A stretch of DNA of 64,000 nt from Comamonadaceae bacterium (GTDB taxonomy: Bacteria > Pseudomonadota > Gammaproteobacteria > Burkholderiales > Burkholderiaceae_C). Each line of letters starts with the position of its first letter. The stretch's first letter is position 1. This document shows positions 16,709 to 26,292 of this stretch, piece by piece. A program made the translations under genes and the position numbers. Below the pieces are notes generated by a model that made no database searches, was not told the DNA's origin, and saw only the letters and a program-made list of their open reading frames with translations. Where the stretch lies: positions 62,001-126,000 of the forward strand of contig CANGDZ010000001.1 of the NCBI GenBank assembly GCA_947452785.1, read 5' to 3'.

Positions 16709-18445
16709 ATGACCCAAAATCCCCGCAAAAAACCCGAAGACCTGCGCAGCCAACAATGGTTTGGCCGCCAAGACCGTGATGGCTTTGCCTACCGCAGCTG
16801 GCTCAAGGGCAAAGGCCTGCCGCACGACCAATTTGATGGCCGCCCGGTGATCGGCATTTGCAACACCTTCAGCGAACTGACCCCCTGCAACTCGCACTTT
16901 CGCACCTTGGCGGAGCAGGTGAAAATTGGGGTTTATGAGGCTGGTGGTTTCCCTCTTGAATTTCCGGTCATGTCTCTTGGCGAAACCTTGCTGCGCCCGA
17001 CCGCCATGCTGTACCGCAACCTGGCCAGCATGGATGTGGAAGAAAGTATTCGTGGCAACCCGATTGACGGCGTGGTGCTACTGATGGGCTGCGACAAAAC
17101 CACCCCCTCTTTGCTGATGGGCGCCTCCAGCGTGGACTTGCCCACCATTGGCGTGTCTGGCGGCCCGATGCTCAACGGCAAGTGGCGTGGCCAAGAACTC
17201 GGCTCGGGAACCGGCGTGTGGAGCATGAGCGAACAAGTGCGTGCAGGCACCCTGAAACTGGCCGACTTTTTCGAAGCCGAAAGCTGCATGCACCGCAGCC
17301 ATGGCCACTGCATGACCATGGGCACCGCCAGCACCATGGCCAGCATGGTCGAAGCCTTGGGCATTGGCCTGCCCGGCAACGCCGCCTACCCGGCGGTCGA
17401 TGGCCGCCGCAATGTACTGGCCCGCAACGCCGGGCGCCGCATTGTCGAGATGGTGCACACCGACCAGAAAATCTCTCAGGTGCTGACCCGCGAGGCCTTT
17501 GAAAATGCCATCTGCACGCTGGCGGCGATTGGCGGCTCGACCAACGCGGTGATCCACTTGATCGCGATTGCTGGCCGCTTGGGTCTGAAACTCACGATCG
17601 ACGACTTTGAGCGTTTGGGCAGCGAGCTGCCTTGTTTGCTGAACCTGCAACCCTCTGGTGAACACCTGATGGAAGACTTCTGCTACGCCGGGGGTCTGCC
17701 CGTGGTGATGAAAGAGATTGAGCACCTGCTGCACAAAGACATCATCACCGTCAGTGGCCACAGCGTGGCCGAGAACATTGCCGATGCTGTGAACTACGAC
17801 CCGCGCGTGATCAAAACTTTTGACGCGCCGTTCAAAGAAAAAGCCGGCATCGCCATTCTGCGTGGCAACCTGGCTCCGCGTGGCGCCGTGATAAAGCCCA
17901 GCGCCGCGACTCCTGCCCTGATGACGCACACCGGACGTGCCGTGGTGTTTGAAGACAGCACCGACTTTCATGCGCGCATCGACGATGAAAACCTGGACGT
18001 CGACGAAACCTGCATCTTGGTGCTGAAAAACTGCGGCCCCAAAGGCTACCCCGGCATGGCTGAGGTGGGCAATATGCCGCTGCCGCCCAAGGTGCTGCGC
18101 AAGGGCATCACGGACATGGTGCGCATCAGCGACGCTCGCATGAGCGGCACAGCCTATGGCACGGTGGTCTTGCACACCACCCCCGAAGCCGCTGCCGGTG
18201 GCCCTCTGGCCGTGGTGCAAAACGGCGACATGATTGAGCTGAACGTACCCGCACGCAAACTGCAGCTGCTGATCAGCGACAAAGAACTGGCCGCGCGCTT
18301 GGCGAAGTGGAAAGCACCGGAGCCACCACTGAGCTCAGGCTACTGGAAGCTGTATGTAGACACCGTGCTGCAAGCCGACCAAGGCGCCGATTTGGACTTC
18401 TTGGTGGGCCAACGTGGCTCCTTTGTGCCCAAAGACAACCATTGA
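16709..18445 (+). CDS. IlvD/Edd-family sugar-acid dehydratase (L-arabonate/D-galactonate dehydratase-like)
   Basis: The protein has 578 residues. Its cysteines C60 (SELTPCN), C128 (MGCDKT) and C201 (GHCMTMG) sit one position from the three I recall as iron-sulfur ligands in Rhizobium L-arabinonate dehydratase, a protein of nearly the same length. K130 follows the second cysteine, as in that family. It removes water from an aldonic acid to give a 2-keto-3-deoxy acid. The downstream KDG/KDGal kinases and KDPGal aldolase make D-galactonate or a related hexonate the likeliest substrate. It is first in a five-gene operon. Confidence 0.88.
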   Translation: MTQNPRKKPEDLRSQQWFGRQDRDGFAYRSWLKGKGLPHDQFDGRPVIGICNTFSELTPCNSHFRTLAEQVKIGVYEAGGFPLEFPVMSLGETLLRPTAMLYRNLASMDVEESIRGNPIDGVVLLMGCDKTTPSLLMGASSVDLPTIGVSGGPMLNGKWRGQELGSGTGVWSMSEQVRAGTLKLADFFEAESCMHRSHGHCMTMGTASTMASMVEALGIGLPGNAAYPAVDGRRNVLARNAGRRIVEMVHTDQKISQVLTREAFENAICTLAAIGGSTNAVIHLIAIAGRLGLKLTIDDFERLGSELPCLLNLQPSGEHLMEDFCYAGGLPVVMKEIEHLLHKDIITVSGHSVAENIADAVNYDPRVIKTFDAPFKEKAGIAILRGNLAPRGAVIKPSAATPALMTHTGRAVVFEDSTDFHARIDDENLDVDETCILVLKNCGPKGYPGMAEVGNMPLPPKVLRKGITDMVRISDARMSGTAYGTVVLHTTPEAAAGGPLAVVQNGDMIELNVPARKLQLLISDKELAARLAKWKAPEPPLSSGYWKLYVDTVLQADQGADLDFLVGQRGSFVPKDNH

Positions 18446-18485
18446 TCTACCCACTGGCGAAACACCTTTTGACTGAATTGACACC

Positions 18486-19490
18486 ATGAAAATCCTCATC
18501 ACCGGCGGTGCCGGCTTCTTGGGCGCCCGCTTGGCCCGCACCATCTTGAAGCAAGGCACACTCTGCGGCCAAACAATCACCTCTGTGGTGATTGCCGACT
18601 TGTTTCCCCCACCCGCCGACCTGCAAGCCGACCCCCGCGTGAGCCACCATGCCGGCCCCATGCTAGAGCAGGAGGCCTTGTTTGCCAGCGGCTTTGATGG
18701 CGTGTTTCATTTGGCCTCGGCCGTCTCCGGTGAATGCGAGCAAGACTTTGACTTGGGCCTGCGCTCCAACTTAGACAGCACCCGTGCCTTGCTTGACGGC
18801 TTGCGCCATGCCGGCAATGTGCCGCGCATGGTGTTTGCCAGCTCGGTGGCGGTATACGGACCCGACGCGTCCAACCCCTTGCCCGATCTGGTGACCGACC
18901 ACACCCTGCCCTCGCCGCAAACGTCCTACGGCACGCACAAATTGATGCTGGAATACCTGTTGGCCGACTACACCCGCAAAGGCTTTATCGACGGACGCTC
19001 GGCCCGCTTGATGACGGTGACCGTGCGTCCCGGCAAACCCAATGGCGCGGCCTCGTCCTTTTTCAGCGGCATCATCCGCGAGCCATTGGCTGGGGTGGAG
19101 AGTATTTGCCCGGTGGACGCAAGCGTCTCGCACCCCGTGTCGTCGCCGGGCAACACCGTCAAGGGTTTGATCACCGTGTTCGAAGCCAGCCGCGAGGCCA
19201 TGGGTGGTCGCTTGGCGTTGAACCTGCCAGGCTTGAACGTCAAAGTCAGCGACATGCTACAAGCCCTGGAAGCCGTGGGCGGCCCCGCCGTGCGCCAACG
19301 CGTGCGCTTTGAGCGCAACGAGCAAGTGGCCGGCATTGTGGCCAATTGGTCGCGCGGCAGCACCGCCGAGCGTGCCCATGCTTTGGGCCTGCGACCCGAT
19401 GCATCGTTTGAAGCCATCATCGAGCAATACATTGAAGACTGCCAAGGCCCCGGCTATCCCGCCGATGCTTTGAAAGGCCTGGCCCTTTGA
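18486..19490 (+). CDS. denD: NAD-dependent epimerase/dehydratase-family protein, D-erythronate dehydrogenase-like
   Basis: This 334-residue extended SDR has GGAGFLGARLA at the N-terminus, an FHLASAVSGECEQDFDLG segment and a catalytic SYGTHK (Tyr, Lys). It resembles DenD, which oxidises D-erythronate at C2 or C3 with NAD. The usual DenD partners (OtnK/DenK kinase and its decarboxylase or isomerase) are absent. Instead it sits between an aldonate dehydratase and 2-keto-3-deoxy-acid kinases, so it may act on a different sugar acid here. Confidence 0.75.
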   Translation: MKILITGGAGFLGARLARTILKQGTLCGQTITSVVIADLFPPPADLQADPRVSHHAGPMLEQEALFASGFDGVFHLASAVSGECEQDFDLGLRSNLDSTRALLDGLRHAGNVPRMVFASSVAVYGPDASNPLPDLVTDHTLPSPQTSYGTHKLMLEYLLADYTRKGFIDGRSARLMTVTVRPGKPNGAASSFFSGIIREPLAGVESICPVDASVSHPVSSPGNTVKGLITVFEASREAMGGRLALNLPGLNVKVSDMLQALEAVGGPAVRQRVRFERNEQVAGIVANWSRGSTAERAHALGLRPDASFEAIIEQYIEDCQGPGYPADALKGLAL

Positions 19491-20431
19491 AGTCAGAGCG
19501 CCGGTGGGACGTGGTGGCCTTGGGCGAGGCCATGGTCGAGTTCAACCAAACCCGCGCAGGCGAGCCGCATTACCAGCAAGGTTTTGGCGGCGACACCAGC
19601 AACGCCATCATTGCCGCAGCCCGCGCCGGGGCGCGCACCGCTTACCTGACCCGCGTGGGCGCGGACTCTTTTGGTCACAGCCTGCAAGGGCTGTGGGCGC
19701 AGGAGCAGGTGGACACCCACGCCGTGACGCAAGATGCGAGCGCGGCCTCTGGCATTTACTTTGTCAGCCATGGCCCACAAGGCCATGAGTTCAGCTACCT
19801 GCGCGCCCACTCAGCCGCCAGCCGCATGGACGCAGCGTGGCTGAGCGGCGCGCCAGCCCAATGCATTGCGCAAGCGCAGTGGTTGCATGTGTCGGGAGTT
19901 TCGATGGCGATCTCCGCCAGCGCTTGCGACACGGTCTTTGCCGCCATGGCCTTGGCCCGCGCGGCGAGCACCCAGGTGTCGTTTGATGCGAACCTGCGCC
20001 TCAAGCTCTGGCCCTTGGCTCGCGCACAAGCCTGCATTCGCCAAGCCATTGGCTTGTGTGATGTGTTCTTGCCCAGTTACGACGACATGGTCACCCTGAC
20101 TGGCCTGACCGATGCACAGGCGATTGTGGATTGGTGCCATGTCCAAGGCGCGCGCCAGGTGGTTCTCAAACTCGGTGCCGAAGGCGCCATCGTGAGCGCC
20201 GCTGTTGGTGCGGCCCGCAGCACCGTGACCGGTCATCGCGTGATCGCGGTGGACGCGACCGGCGCAGGTGACTGCTTCAGCGGCAATCTGTTGGCTCGCT
20301 TGGCGGCAGGTGACCGCTTGGAAGCCGCAGCACATTACGCCAATGTGGCCGCAGCCCTGACGGTGCAAGGCTTTGGCGCCGTGGCTTCGCTGCCGCGTGC
20401 GGCCGATGTCCACGCGAGCGGTTTGCTTTGA
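19487..20431 (+). CDS. kdgK: PfkB-family sugar kinase, 2-dehydro-3-deoxygluconate kinase-like
   Basis: The protein has 314 residues. It carries ALGEAMVEF at the N-terminus, GGDTSNAIIAAARAG (substrate-side glycine motif) and the catalytic DATGAGDCFSGN (Asp base, anion hole). It phosphorylates 2-keto-3-deoxygluconate at C6. The start is a TTG that overlaps the previous stop as TTGA, suggesting translational coupling. A second, unrelated 2-keto-3-deoxy-acid kinase follows immediately. Confidence 0.85.
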   Translation: MKSERRWDVVALGEAMVEFNQTRAGEPHYQQGFGGDTSNAIIAAARAGARTAYLTRVGADSFGHSLQGLWAQEQVDTHAVTQDASAASGIYFVSHGPQGHEFSYLRAHSAASRMDAAWLSGAPAQCIAQAQWLHVSGVSMAISASACDTVFAAMALARAASTQVSFDANLRLKLWPLARAQACIRQAIGLCDVFLPSYDDMVTLTGLTDAQAIVDWCHVQGARQVVLKLGAEGAIVSAAVGAARSTVTGHRVIAVDATGAGDCFSGNLLARLAAGDRLEAAAHYANVAAALTVQGFGAVASLPRAADVHASGLL

Positions 20432-20451
20432 ACTCATTCCGCAGCGCTGTG

Positions 20452-21405
20452 ATGTCTTCTCATTTCACCCCCCCCTTTTCGCCCACCGAATGGGTGATGG
20501 TTGACTGGGGCACCAGCTCTTTGCGCGGCGCTCTGCTGAATGCGCGGGGCGAGGTGCTGCAAGAGCGCGCCTTTGCGCAAGGGATTTTGACCGTGCCCGC
20601 CGGTGGCTTTGCGGCCGTGTTTGCACAGCGCTTTGGCGACTGGATGGCCGAACCTCATCGCCGTTGCCTGATCTCGGGCATGGCCGGCAGCCGCCAAGGC
20701 TGGCAAGAAGCGCCCTACTGCCCTTGCCCCGCCGGTTTTGCCGAACTCGGCCAGCACCTGCTGTGGTTAGAGACTGGCCGCATCGCACTGGTGCCGGGCT
20801 TGAGCTGCATAACCGCAGACGCGCTCAACACCCCTGATGTGATGCGAGGCGAAGAAGTGCAAATTTATGGCGCCCTGCAATTGGCCCGGCGTGACAACGC
20901 CACACTGGTGCTGCCCGGCACGCACAGCAAATGGGTGCAGGTGCACAACGGGCGCGTGACGCAGTTCAGTACTTTAATGACGGGCGAGATTTATGCCTTG
21001 CTGAGTCAGCACTCCATCTTGGCCAAAACCCTGGACCTGAACGGTGCGTTTGATCCCGACGTTTTTTTGCAAGGCATTAAACACAGCCAACAAGCAGGCA
21101 GCCTGCTGCACAGGCTGTTCGCTGTGCGTACGCTGGGCTTGTTCGATCGCCTGCCCGCTGCCGCCTTGCCCAGTTACCTGTCGGGCTTGTTGATTGGTGA
21201 AGAGCTGCGCAGCCAAGCCATATCGAACGAAGCCGGACCGGTGATCTTGATCGGCAGCGCCACCTTGACGCTGCGCTATACCTTAGCCTTGCAGCACCTG
21301 AACATCGCCAGCCAAAGCTGGGGCGCAGAAGCCACCTGGGCCGGACTGTTTGCCCTGGCTTCGTCTGGGTTGACGTCCTTTGGACTGACCCCTCACTTGT
21401 TTTGA
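20452..21405 (+). CDS. dgoK: 2-dehydro-3-deoxygalactonokinase
   Basis: This 317-residue protein belongs to the DgoK family: MVDWGTSSLRGALL near the N-terminus (phosphate loop), CLISGMAGSRQGWQEAPY, and GTHSKWVQV with MTGEIYALLSQHSIL. It phosphorylates 2-keto-3-deoxygalactonate. I prefer the ATG at 20452. A TTG at 20428 would overlap the preceding stop and add eight residues. The following gene encodes the matching aldolase, so the pair forms the lower De Ley-Doudoroff route. Confidence 0.88.
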   Translation: MSSHFTPPFSPTEWVMVDWGTSSLRGALLNARGEVLQERAFAQGILTVPAGGFAAVFAQRFGDWMAEPHRRCLISGMAGSRQGWQEAPYCPCPAGFAELGQHLLWLETGRIALVPGLSCITADALNTPDVMRGEEVQIYGALQLARRDNATLVLPGTHSKWVQVHNGRVTQFSTLMTGEIYALLSQHSILAKTLDLNGAFDPDVFLQGIKHSQQAGSLLHRLFAVRTLGLFDRLPAAALPSYLSGLLIGEELRSQAISNEAGPVILIGSATLTLRYTLALQHLNIASQSWGAEATWAGLFALASSGLTSFGLTPHLF

Positions 21406-21426
21406 CGCCACGTCAACGGACTCCAA

Positions 21427-22062
21427 ATGAAACCCTTCAACGCAACGCAAGCTCTGGCCCAGGCCATGGCCCAACTGCCACTCATTGCCATCTTGCGCGG
21501 CCTCACACCCGCTGAAGCCCCGGCCATTGGCCAGGCGCTGGTGGGCAACGGCTTTGCCCTGATTGAAGTTCCGCTGAATTCGCCCGAGCCTTTGCAGAGC
21601 ATTGCCGCGTTGACAATGCAATTTCCGCAAGCCTTGATCGGCGCCGGCACGGTGCTGAACGTGCAGCAAGTGAACGATGTACACGCCGCCGGCGGCCGCT
21701 TGATCGTCTCGCCCAACTACAACCCCGTCGTGGTCGCACAAGCGCTGGCGCTGGGCATGGTGGTGCTGCCCGGCGTGGCCACGCCCAGCGAAGCCTTTGC
21801 CGCTTTGGAGGCAGGTGCACATGGCCTCAAATTATTCCCCGCAGAAATGATTTCCCCCGCCACCGTCAAAGCCCTGCGCGCCGTGCTTCCCAAAGAAGCC
21901 GCTCTGATGCCGGTAGGTGGCATCACACCAGACAACATGGCCGCCTACCGCGCAGCAGGGGCGAGCGGCTTTGGTTTGGGCTCGGCCTTGTACGCACCGG
22001 GGCGCAGCGCAGAACAAGTGCGAGCGCAGGCAGCTGCGTTTGTACGGGCTTATCGGGCTTAA
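21427..22062 (+). CDS. dgoA: 2-dehydro-3-deoxy-6-phosphogalactonate aldolase
   Basis: This 211-residue class I aldolase of the KDPG/KDPGal family has ILRGLTPAEA with the active-site Glu-Arg region, GAGTV, and the Schiff-base Lys135 in HGLKLFPAEM. It splits KDPGal into pyruvate and glyceraldehyde 3-phosphate. It is the last gene of the rightward operon, 22 bp after dgoK, and is convergent with the YcaO gene. KDPG rather than KDPGal activity is possible, but the dgoK neighbour favours the latter. Confidence 0.87.
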   Translation: MKPFNATQALAQAMAQLPLIAILRGLTPAEAPAIGQALVGNGFALIEVPLNSPEPLQSIAALTMQFPQALIGAGTVLNVQQVNDVHAAGGRLIVSPNYNPVVVAQALALGMVVLPGVATPSEAFAALEAGAHGLKLFPAEMISPATVKALRAVLPKEAALMPVGGITPDNMAAYRAAGASGFGLGSALYAPGRSAEQVRAQAAAFVRAYRA

Positions 22063-22145
22063 GCGCTTCGCATCAAGTCCCGGTTGGTTTGCTACAAGGA
22101 CGTAAATCCCCACACGCTGCAGGTGCCATTGAAAAGCCTCAGCGT

Positions 22146-24365
22146 TTAAACCGCGTTGACTTTGCCAGTGCCAGACGCCACATGGACACGCGCTGCGTGC
22201 AGTTTTTTGTAGCTGTCGATCAGGCGGTGGTGCCTGTCGAGCCCTTCGAGTTTCGTGCTCGTTGGCGTGAGCCCGAAGAAGCGAACGCTGCCATCCACAG
22301 ACCCCATGACAGCGTCCATCCGCGCGTCACCAAACATACGGCGGAAATTGACCGCATAGTCTTCTAGTTCCAACTCGGCATCAAGCAACACTTCCAGCAC
22401 CACGTTCACGGCTTGGTAAAACAATCGGCGCTCGACCGTGTTGTCGTTGAACTGCAAGAAGGCGCCCGTGAGCCCCTGTGCCTCCTCAAATTGCTGCAAA
22501 GCCAGATGGATCAATAGCTTCAACTCGAGAACGGTCAGCTGACCCCACTCGGTATTCTCATCAAATTCGACGCCGATCAAAGTGGCAATATCAGCGTACT
22601 CATCCAGCTCACTGTTGTCCAAGCGCTCAAGCAGTGCACCCAAGCTGGCATCGTTCAAGCGATGCAAGTTCAAAATATCGGCGCGGAACAACAGCGCCTT
22701 GTTGGTGTTATCCCAGATCAAATCCTCTAGGGGGTAAATCTCGGAGTAACCGGGCACCAAAATCCGGCAAGCGATGGCGCCCAGTTGGTCATGCACCGCC
22801 GTGTACACCTCTTTGCCCATGTCTTCGAGAATGGCCAACAAGGTGGCCACTTCCTGGGCGTTGGAGTTTTCACCCTGACCAGAAAAATCCCACTCTACGA
22901 ATTCGAAATCTGCCTTGGCGCTGAAAAACCGCCATGACACGATGCCACTGGAATCGATAAAGTGTTCAACGAAGTTATTGGGCTCCGTGACCGCGTTGCT
23001 TTCAAAGGTAGGCTGAGGTAAATCGTTCAGACCTTCAAAACTGCGGCCTTGCAGCAACTCGGTGAGACTGCGTTCCAGCGCCACTGCCAAGCTCGGGTGC
23101 GCACCGAACGAGGCAAACACACCGCCGGTGCGTGGGTTCATCAACGTGACGCACATGACCGGATAGACCCCGCCCAGCGACGCATCTTTGACCAGCACCG
23201 GAAAGCCCTGCGCTTCCAAGCCTTGAATGCCAGCCAGGATGCTGGGGTATTTGGCCAACACATCGTGCGGCACATCGGGCAAACAAATTTCACCTTCTAG
23301 GATTTCGCGCTTGACCGCCCGCTCAAAAATTTCAGACAGGCATTGCACCTGCGCTTCGGCCAGCGTATTGCCGGCACTCATGCCATTGCTGACGAACAGG
23401 TTCTCGATCAGGTTCGACGGGAAGTACACCACCTCGCCATCCGATTGCCTCACATACGGCAGCGAACAAATACCCCGCTGCACATTGCCAGAGTTGGTGT
23501 CGACCAGATGCGAGCCACGCAACTCGCCATCGGCGTTGTAGATTTGCAGACAGTAGGAATCGAGGAGTTCAGCGGGCAGCGCATCCTTCTTGCCTGGTTT
23601 GAACCAGCGCTCGTTCGGGTAATGGACGAAGCTCGCATTGGCAAGGTCTTCGCCCCAAAAAGTACCTGCGTAAAAATGGTTGTTGTTGAGCCGCTCAATG
23701 TATTCACCCAAGGCCGACGCCAAGGCGCTTTCCTTGGTGGCGCCTTTGCCATTGGTAAAACACATTGGCGAATGTGCATCGCGGATATGCAGCGACCAGA
23801 CATTGGGAATGATGTTACGCCACGAAGCAATTTCAATCTTGATGCCTAGGGCGGCCAAAATGCCCGACATATTCGAGATGGTCTGCTCCAACGGCAGATC
23901 CTTGCCTGCGATAAAGGTGCGGCCATCAGCCGTCGGCTGCAACGTCAGTAAAGACTGCGCATCGGCATCCAAGTTTTCGACTTCCTCGATGATAAACACG
24001 GGCCCAGCTTGCACTACCTTTTTCACGGTACAACGCTCAATCGAATTCAAAATTCCTCGGCGGTCAATTTCTTGGATGTCTGCCGGCAACTCCACTTGAA
24101 TTTTGAATATCTGCTGGTATCGGTTCTCCGGATCCACGATATTATTTTGGGACAAGCGGATATTTTCGGTCGGGATATTGCGCGTGACGCAGTACAACTT
24201 GACAAAGTAGGCCGCACACAATGCAGACGAGGCCAAGAAGTAATCGAAAGGACCAGGGGCCGAGCCATCGCCTTTGTATCGGATCGGCTGATCAGCGACC
24301 ACCGTGAAGTCGTCGAATTTGGCTTCAAGACGAAGCTTGTCCAGAAAGTTAACCTTGATTTCCAT
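22146..24365 (-). CDS. ycaO: OsmC-YcaO fusion protein
   Basis: The protein has 739 residues. Residues 1-140 are an OsmC-like domain retaining two cysteines (C50 in ASSALC and C112 in IERCTVKK) where OsmC/Ohr peroxidases have theirs. From about residue 170 follows a YcaO domain with the ATP-binding stretch GKGATKESALASALGEYIERL. YcaO enzymes activate amide backbones with ATP; E. coli YcaO assists RimO in methylthiolation of ribosomal protein S12. I start at ATG 24365. No rimO or azole-peptide precursor is adjacent. Confidence 0.88.
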   Translation of the reverse strand: MEIKVNFLDKLRLEAKFDDFTVVADQPIRYKGDGSAPGPFDYFLASSALCAAYFVKLYCVTRNIPTENIRLSQNNIVDPENRYQQIFKIQVELPADIQEIDRRGILNSIERCTVKKVVQAGPVFIIEEVENLDADAQSLLTLQPTADGRTFIAGKDLPLEQTISNMSGILAALGIKIEIASWRNIIPNVWSLHIRDAHSPMCFTNGKGATKESALASALGEYIERLNNNHFYAGTFWGEDLANASFVHYPNERWFKPGKKDALPAELLDSYCLQIYNADGELRGSHLVDTNSGNVQRGICSLPYVRQSDGEVVYFPSNLIENLFVSNGMSAGNTLAEAQVQCLSEIFERAVKREILEGEICLPDVPHDVLAKYPSILAGIQGLEAQGFPVLVKDASLGGVYPVMCVTLMNPRTGGVFASFGAHPSLAVALERSLTELLQGRSFEGLNDLPQPTFESNAVTEPNNFVEHFIDSSGIVSWRFFSAKADFEFVEWDFSGQGENSNAQEVATLLAILEDMGKEVYTAVHDQLGAIACRILVPGYSEIYPLEDLIWDNTNKALLFRADILNLHRLNDASLGALLERLDNSELDEYADIATLIGVEFDENTEWGQLTVLELKLLIHLALQQFEEAQGLTGAFLQFNDNTVERRLFYQAVNVVLEVLLDAELELEDYAVNFRRMFGDARMDAVMGSVDGSVRFFGLTPTSTKLEGLDRHHRLIDSYKKLHAARVHVASGTGKVNAV

Positions 24366-24509
24366 GTGCAAATTTTATAAATACGGACAATGATGAAGTG
24401 GCCACTGTTGGCCACCACGATAGTGCCCAGTATATAAACCTGGCCCCCATGGCGCTTGCGCCGGCCATGGGCTTCAACCAAAGGCGGCGATTCAAGGTGT
24501 TGGTCACTT
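24366..24509 (-). promoter_or_regulatory. ycaO upstream region with two hairpins
   Basis: GTGGCCA (24398-24404) pairs with TGGCCAC (24409-24415) over a 4-base loop. Nearer the monooxygenase gene, CCCATGG (24446-24452) and CCATGGG (24465-24471) form another inverted repeat. Neither has a T-tract on the minus strand. Candidate -10 boxes TATACT and TATAAA lie between and after them. The second box is only eight bases from the ycaO ATG, which has no visible ribosome-binding site. Confidence 0.4.
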
Positions 24510-26162
24510 TCAACCGATGTGCGCGCCGCGCACAAGGTCAATCAAGGCCAGCGGATCTTGGGGAATGCAGTCGCCGCGCCATGCAACGTGCTGATCGGGA
24601 CGGGACAACACAAACGCATGACGATAAAGACCTGCTGCTTGACTCGATTTCAAGTCCAGCACAGTGAGGGGCACGCCTCGGGCCTTCGCCGCTTGGATGA
24701 GGGGCTGTGCATCGGCGGCGGAATCCAAGCGCAGCAAGGTGTACTCCGGGCCCATGGCGTCGTAGAGTGAGCGACCATCGTCCAACCAGACATGGGGGGT
24801 GCGGCAGCCAGGGACCGTGGAGGGTGTGAACTGATCCATGGTGTAGCTTGGCGGACTTTCGCCGTCATAGGCGATCAACGGCGAGTGGTCATAAAAATAA
24901 CCAAAGTTCAGACCCCCACAGCAGTACTGCTTGACGTTCAAGTCGTACAAGGCCTTGCCGGCCGCGGCCCGGGCGGCAGCCCCGACCGCACCGGGCTCTT
25001 CAATACCGACAGGGACACCTTCTCGCTCCTTTTGCAGTGCAATGGCATGGTTCATGGCGAACTTGGACACCTGCTCGGTGATCGGCTGGCGCTCGGCCTC
25101 GTAAGCGGCCAATGCCGCCTCCGTCGCCCAACCGTTCAACCGTCCAGCCAACAACCACGACAGGTTCATGGCATCAGCTATGCCGGCGTTCATGCCGTAG
25201 CCGGCCATCGGAATCCAAAGGTGCGCCGCATCACCGCAAATATAAACACGGCGATCACGGAATTTATCTGCTACCAAGCGGCGTCCAACCCAGTCTTCCT
25301 TAGAAATAATTTCGTAATTGAAATCCGCACCAACGCCCAAAATCGTGCGCATCGCCCAATCACGGTCTACCGCCTCGAAATCTGTTTCACCCGCGTTAAG
25401 GTAGTTGTGCATGAGAAAGGTCTCGTGCCCGTCAATGGCGTAGACGTTGCCACAGCGACGCGGGTTGAGCGAAAAGGTCGCCCATGCAGGTCGATGCTTC
25501 GCCCGGGCCAGCAAGTCTGGTGCACGGAAAAAAGTCGACTGAACTCGGCCCACAACATCCGTGCCTGACAGGGTGGCGCCAATGGCTTTGCGCACCGCCG
25601 ACTTTCCGCCGTCGCAGCCGATCATGTAGTCGCATCGCAATTGCAGCGTTTCACCCGTTTCCAGGTCGGTGGCCCTGACCTGAACGCCATCGTCGTCCTG
25701 CGTAAAGTCATCCACACGCGTGCGACTGAGGATGCGCACGCCATCCATGGCCTGCGCATGTGCAAACAACAAGGGTTCCAAATAAATCTGGTTGATGCGG
25801 TGCGGTGGCTCCGCGGTGGGCCACCAGGTGTCCGGACCACCGGTTGCGGTATACCGTTGGCTGCGTGCGGGAATAGGGATACGGGACAGCTCTTCACCCG
25901 TGAAGGTGGTGCGATAGGACACATCGTTGGCGTGGTCTTCGGGCAAGCCGGCATTGCGCAAGGTGGTCGCAACGCCAAGGCGACGAAAAATCTCCATCGA
26001 GCGCGCAGACACGTGATTGCACTTGACGTTCGGTGGCTCGCCGCGAAAGCGCGTCTCCACCATCAAGACCGAAATGCCTCGGCTGGCCAGATCCATGGCA
26101 AGCGTCAAGCCCACCGGGCCTGCGCCCACGATCAAAACCTGCGATTGAAGAGTGCGGCTCAT
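24510..26162 (-). CDS. FAD-dependent aromatic monooxygenase (PheA/TfdB family)
   Basis: The protein has 550 residues. It carries the FAD dinucleotide motif VLIVGAGPVGLTLAMDLASRG, the central motif YMIGCDGGKSAVRK and the second FAD motif VYICGDAAHLWIPMAGYGMN. These are hallmarks of class A flavin hydroxylases acting on phenols and related aromatics. I start at 26162, which follows a GGGAG site. The C-terminal thioredoxin-like domain is present (LRLDSAADAQPLIQAAKARG). It lies 130 bp beyond the MFS gene of the Rieske/Liv cluster and may hydroxylate a product of that pathway. Confidence 0.87.
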   Translation of the reverse strand: MSRTLQSQVLIVGAGPVGLTLAMDLASRGISVLMVETRFRGEPPNVKCNHVSARSMEIFRRLGVATTLRNAGLPEDHANDVSYRTTFTGEELSRIPIPARSQRYTATGGPDTWWPTAEPPHRINQIYLEPLLFAHAQAMDGVRILSRTRVDDFTQDDDGVQVRATDLETGETLQLRCDYMIGCDGGKSAVRKAIGATLSGTDVVGRVQSTFFRAPDLLARAKHRPAWATFSLNPRRCGNVYAIDGHETFLMHNYLNAGETDFEAVDRDWAMRTILGVGADFNYEIISKEDWVGRRLVADKFRDRRVYICGDAAHLWIPMAGYGMNAGIADAMNLSWLLAGRLNGWATEAALAAYEAERQPITEQVSKFAMNHAIALQKEREGVPVGIEEPGAVGAAARAAAGKALYDLNVKQYCCGGLNFGYFYDHSPLIAYDGESPPSYTMDQFTPSTVPGCRTPHVWLDDGRSLYDAMGPEYTLLRLDSAADAQPLIQAAKARGVPLTVLDLKSSQAAGLYRHAFVLSRPDQHVAWRGDCIPQDPLALIDLVRGAHIG

Positions 26163-26292
26163 ATTGGCTCCCATATGCGAGAAAACAAAGCTACTCCATG
26201 CACGGACGGCCTGCACTTGGGCAGTCCCGAGCCTGCGCAGAAGTAGACAACAAGGGTCAAATTTTCACTGTCGCAGAGCAGCTCACGCGGAC

